Assembly (NCBI GenBank): GCA_021806765.1
Contig: JAJZQR010000336.1
Coordinates: forward strand, 1 to 5,612
Length of the DNA stretch: 5,612 bases
DNA from: Chloroflexota bacterium
GTDB lineage: Bacteria > Chloroflexota > UBA6077
Direction of reading: 5' to 3'
The notes under the pieces are model-generated. The model did not search any database. It saw only the letters and a program-made list of their open reading frames with translations, and had not been told where the DNA came from. Position 1 is the first letter of the stretch, and the number at the start of each line of letters is the position of its first letter. Positions 5,016 to 5,612 of the stretch are shown one piece after another. The position numbers were made by a program, and so were the translations under genes.

Positions 5016-5612
5016 CTACGAAACGGCTGCCGACGAACGAAGGGCGATCTCTCCTGACCCTGAGGCAGGCCCCGCCTCGAAAGTGAAGGCGTAACGGTCG
5101 GCACGGAAAACGGCCCGGGCTGCCTCCACTGGACGCCCACCGGTCTCGTAGAAGGCAAACTCGTTTATGAGCACCGGCTCTCCAGACGTGATGTTCAGAT
5201 GCTTCGCCTGGTTGGCGGAGGCTGCGCCGGCGCTGATCCGGAGTCGGGTGCCCGCAATGTCCAACCCCACCACCGCATGGAGGAAGGTAGTCACCGAGAT
5301 CCGGGAGAGATCCTGGGCCGACACCGACTCTGCGGTGCGCGGAGGGAAATAGCGGGACTCCACCCACAGAGGGATGTCACCCGCCCAACCCAGCCTCCTC
5401 GCCCGTACCACCTCCTCGCCGGGCGGCAGTTGCAGCAGCGTGGCTATCCGATCGGGCACCGGACAGCGCTCCAATGCCAGCAGCTCGACCCGCGGCTTCA
5501 GTCCGTAGCGAGCGATGTCATCCTCAAAACCCAGCAGACGCGCGGGATTGCGCTCGATCTTGCGGCCCTCGACGGCTTGAGGAAGGACAATAGTGCCCCT
5601 GCGTGGCGTTCT
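5016..5612 (-). CDS. GntR-family transcriptional regulator, HutC/UTRA type (N-terminus cut by window edge)
   Basis: The frame is open from the window edge to TAG at 5016-5018 and gives 198 residues. The first visible residues, RTPRRGTIVLP, fit the wing end of a GntR winged helix (typically RGxGTFV), so most of the DNA-binding domain lies outside. The rest is a UTRA ligand-binding domain: YGLKPRVELLALERCPVPD (visible 36-54), LQLPPGEEVVRARRLGWAG (60-78), IPLWVESRYFPP (80-91), the helix around SVTTFLHAVVGLDI (106-119), then ANQAKHLNITSGEPVLINEFAFYE (133-156) and GRPVEAARAVFRADRYAF (159-176). UTRA domains bind small effectors and release the repressor from its operator. A TTG at 5474 could be mistaken for the start, but the 46 preceding codons clearly continue the family. 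The gene ends 177 bases before the SDR gene on the same strand, so it probably controls the downstream genes, itself, or both. Confidence 0.92.
   Translation of the reverse strand, partial: RTPRRGTIVLPQAVEGRKIERNPARLLGFEDDIARYGLKPRVELLALERCPVPDRIATLLQLPPGEEVVRARRLGWAGDIPLWVESRYFPPRTAESVSAQDLSRISVTTFLHAVVGLDIAGTRLRISAGAASANQAKHLNITSGEPVLINEFAFYETGGRPVEAARAVFRADRYAFTFEAGPASGSGEIALRSSAAVS

Noticed and set aside
5016..5474. Short version of the regulator starting at TTG 5474
   Set aside because: The frame stays open to the window edge and the extra residues continue the UTRA domain into the wing of the GntR fold.
1..5612. CRISPR array, tRNA or rRNA gene, insertion sequence
   Set aside because: No regularly spaced repeats, no cloverleaf-like segment, no rRNA-like sequence, and no transposase reading frame or terminal inverted repeats were seen.

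Overview
The window (5612 bases, high GC, strong G/C preference at third codon positions) comes from a bacterial chromosome. The lipoprotein signal followed by a Pro/Ala-rich linker on a family 5 binding protein, the frequent GTG starts and the tungsten-type aldehyde oxidoreductase together resemble Chloroflexota (Dehalococcoidia/Thermomicrobia-like). This placement is an inference from style only; other high-GC anaerobe-related or soil lineages are possible.

Layout. Almost everything lies on the minus strand and is transcribed from right to left. (1) 5016 to beyond 5612 is the C-terminal part of a GntR/HutC-type regulator with a UTRA ligand-binding domain; its DNA-binding domain is cut by the window edge. 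(2) A 177-base gap with small inverted repeats follows. (3) 4071-4838 is a classical short-chain dehydrogenase/reductase. (4) 3929-4066 is a possible 45-residue cysteine-rich peptide that almost fills the gap between its neighbours. (5) 2041-3918 is a full-length aldehyde:ferredoxin oxidoreductase family protein. (6) 265-1983 is an ABC-transporter substrate-binding lipoprotein of family 5 (DppA/OppA-like). At the far left, bases 2-82 of the plus strand look like the tail of a convergent gene. The 182-base gap between it and the lipoprotein gene holds short hairpins and a 10-base direct repeat.

How the parts may work together (inference). The genes form a plausible ligand-controlled catabolic operon. 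The binding protein captures an external compound. The SDR interconverts an alcohol and an aldehyde or ketone with NAD(H). The tungsten/molybdenum pterin enzyme oxidises an aldehyde to the acid and passes electrons to a ferredoxin-type acceptor. The GntR protein senses a pathway metabolite. No permease or ATPase genes for the transporter are in view, and the substrate cannot be read from the sequence.

The least explained element is the cysteine-rich mini-ORF between the SDR and the AOR. It starts four bases after the SDR stop, and its stop codon abuts the AOR ribosome binding site. It carries Cys-x2-Cys-x2-Cys spacing of the kind seen in iron-sulfur proteins, but it is too short to be certain that it is a gene.
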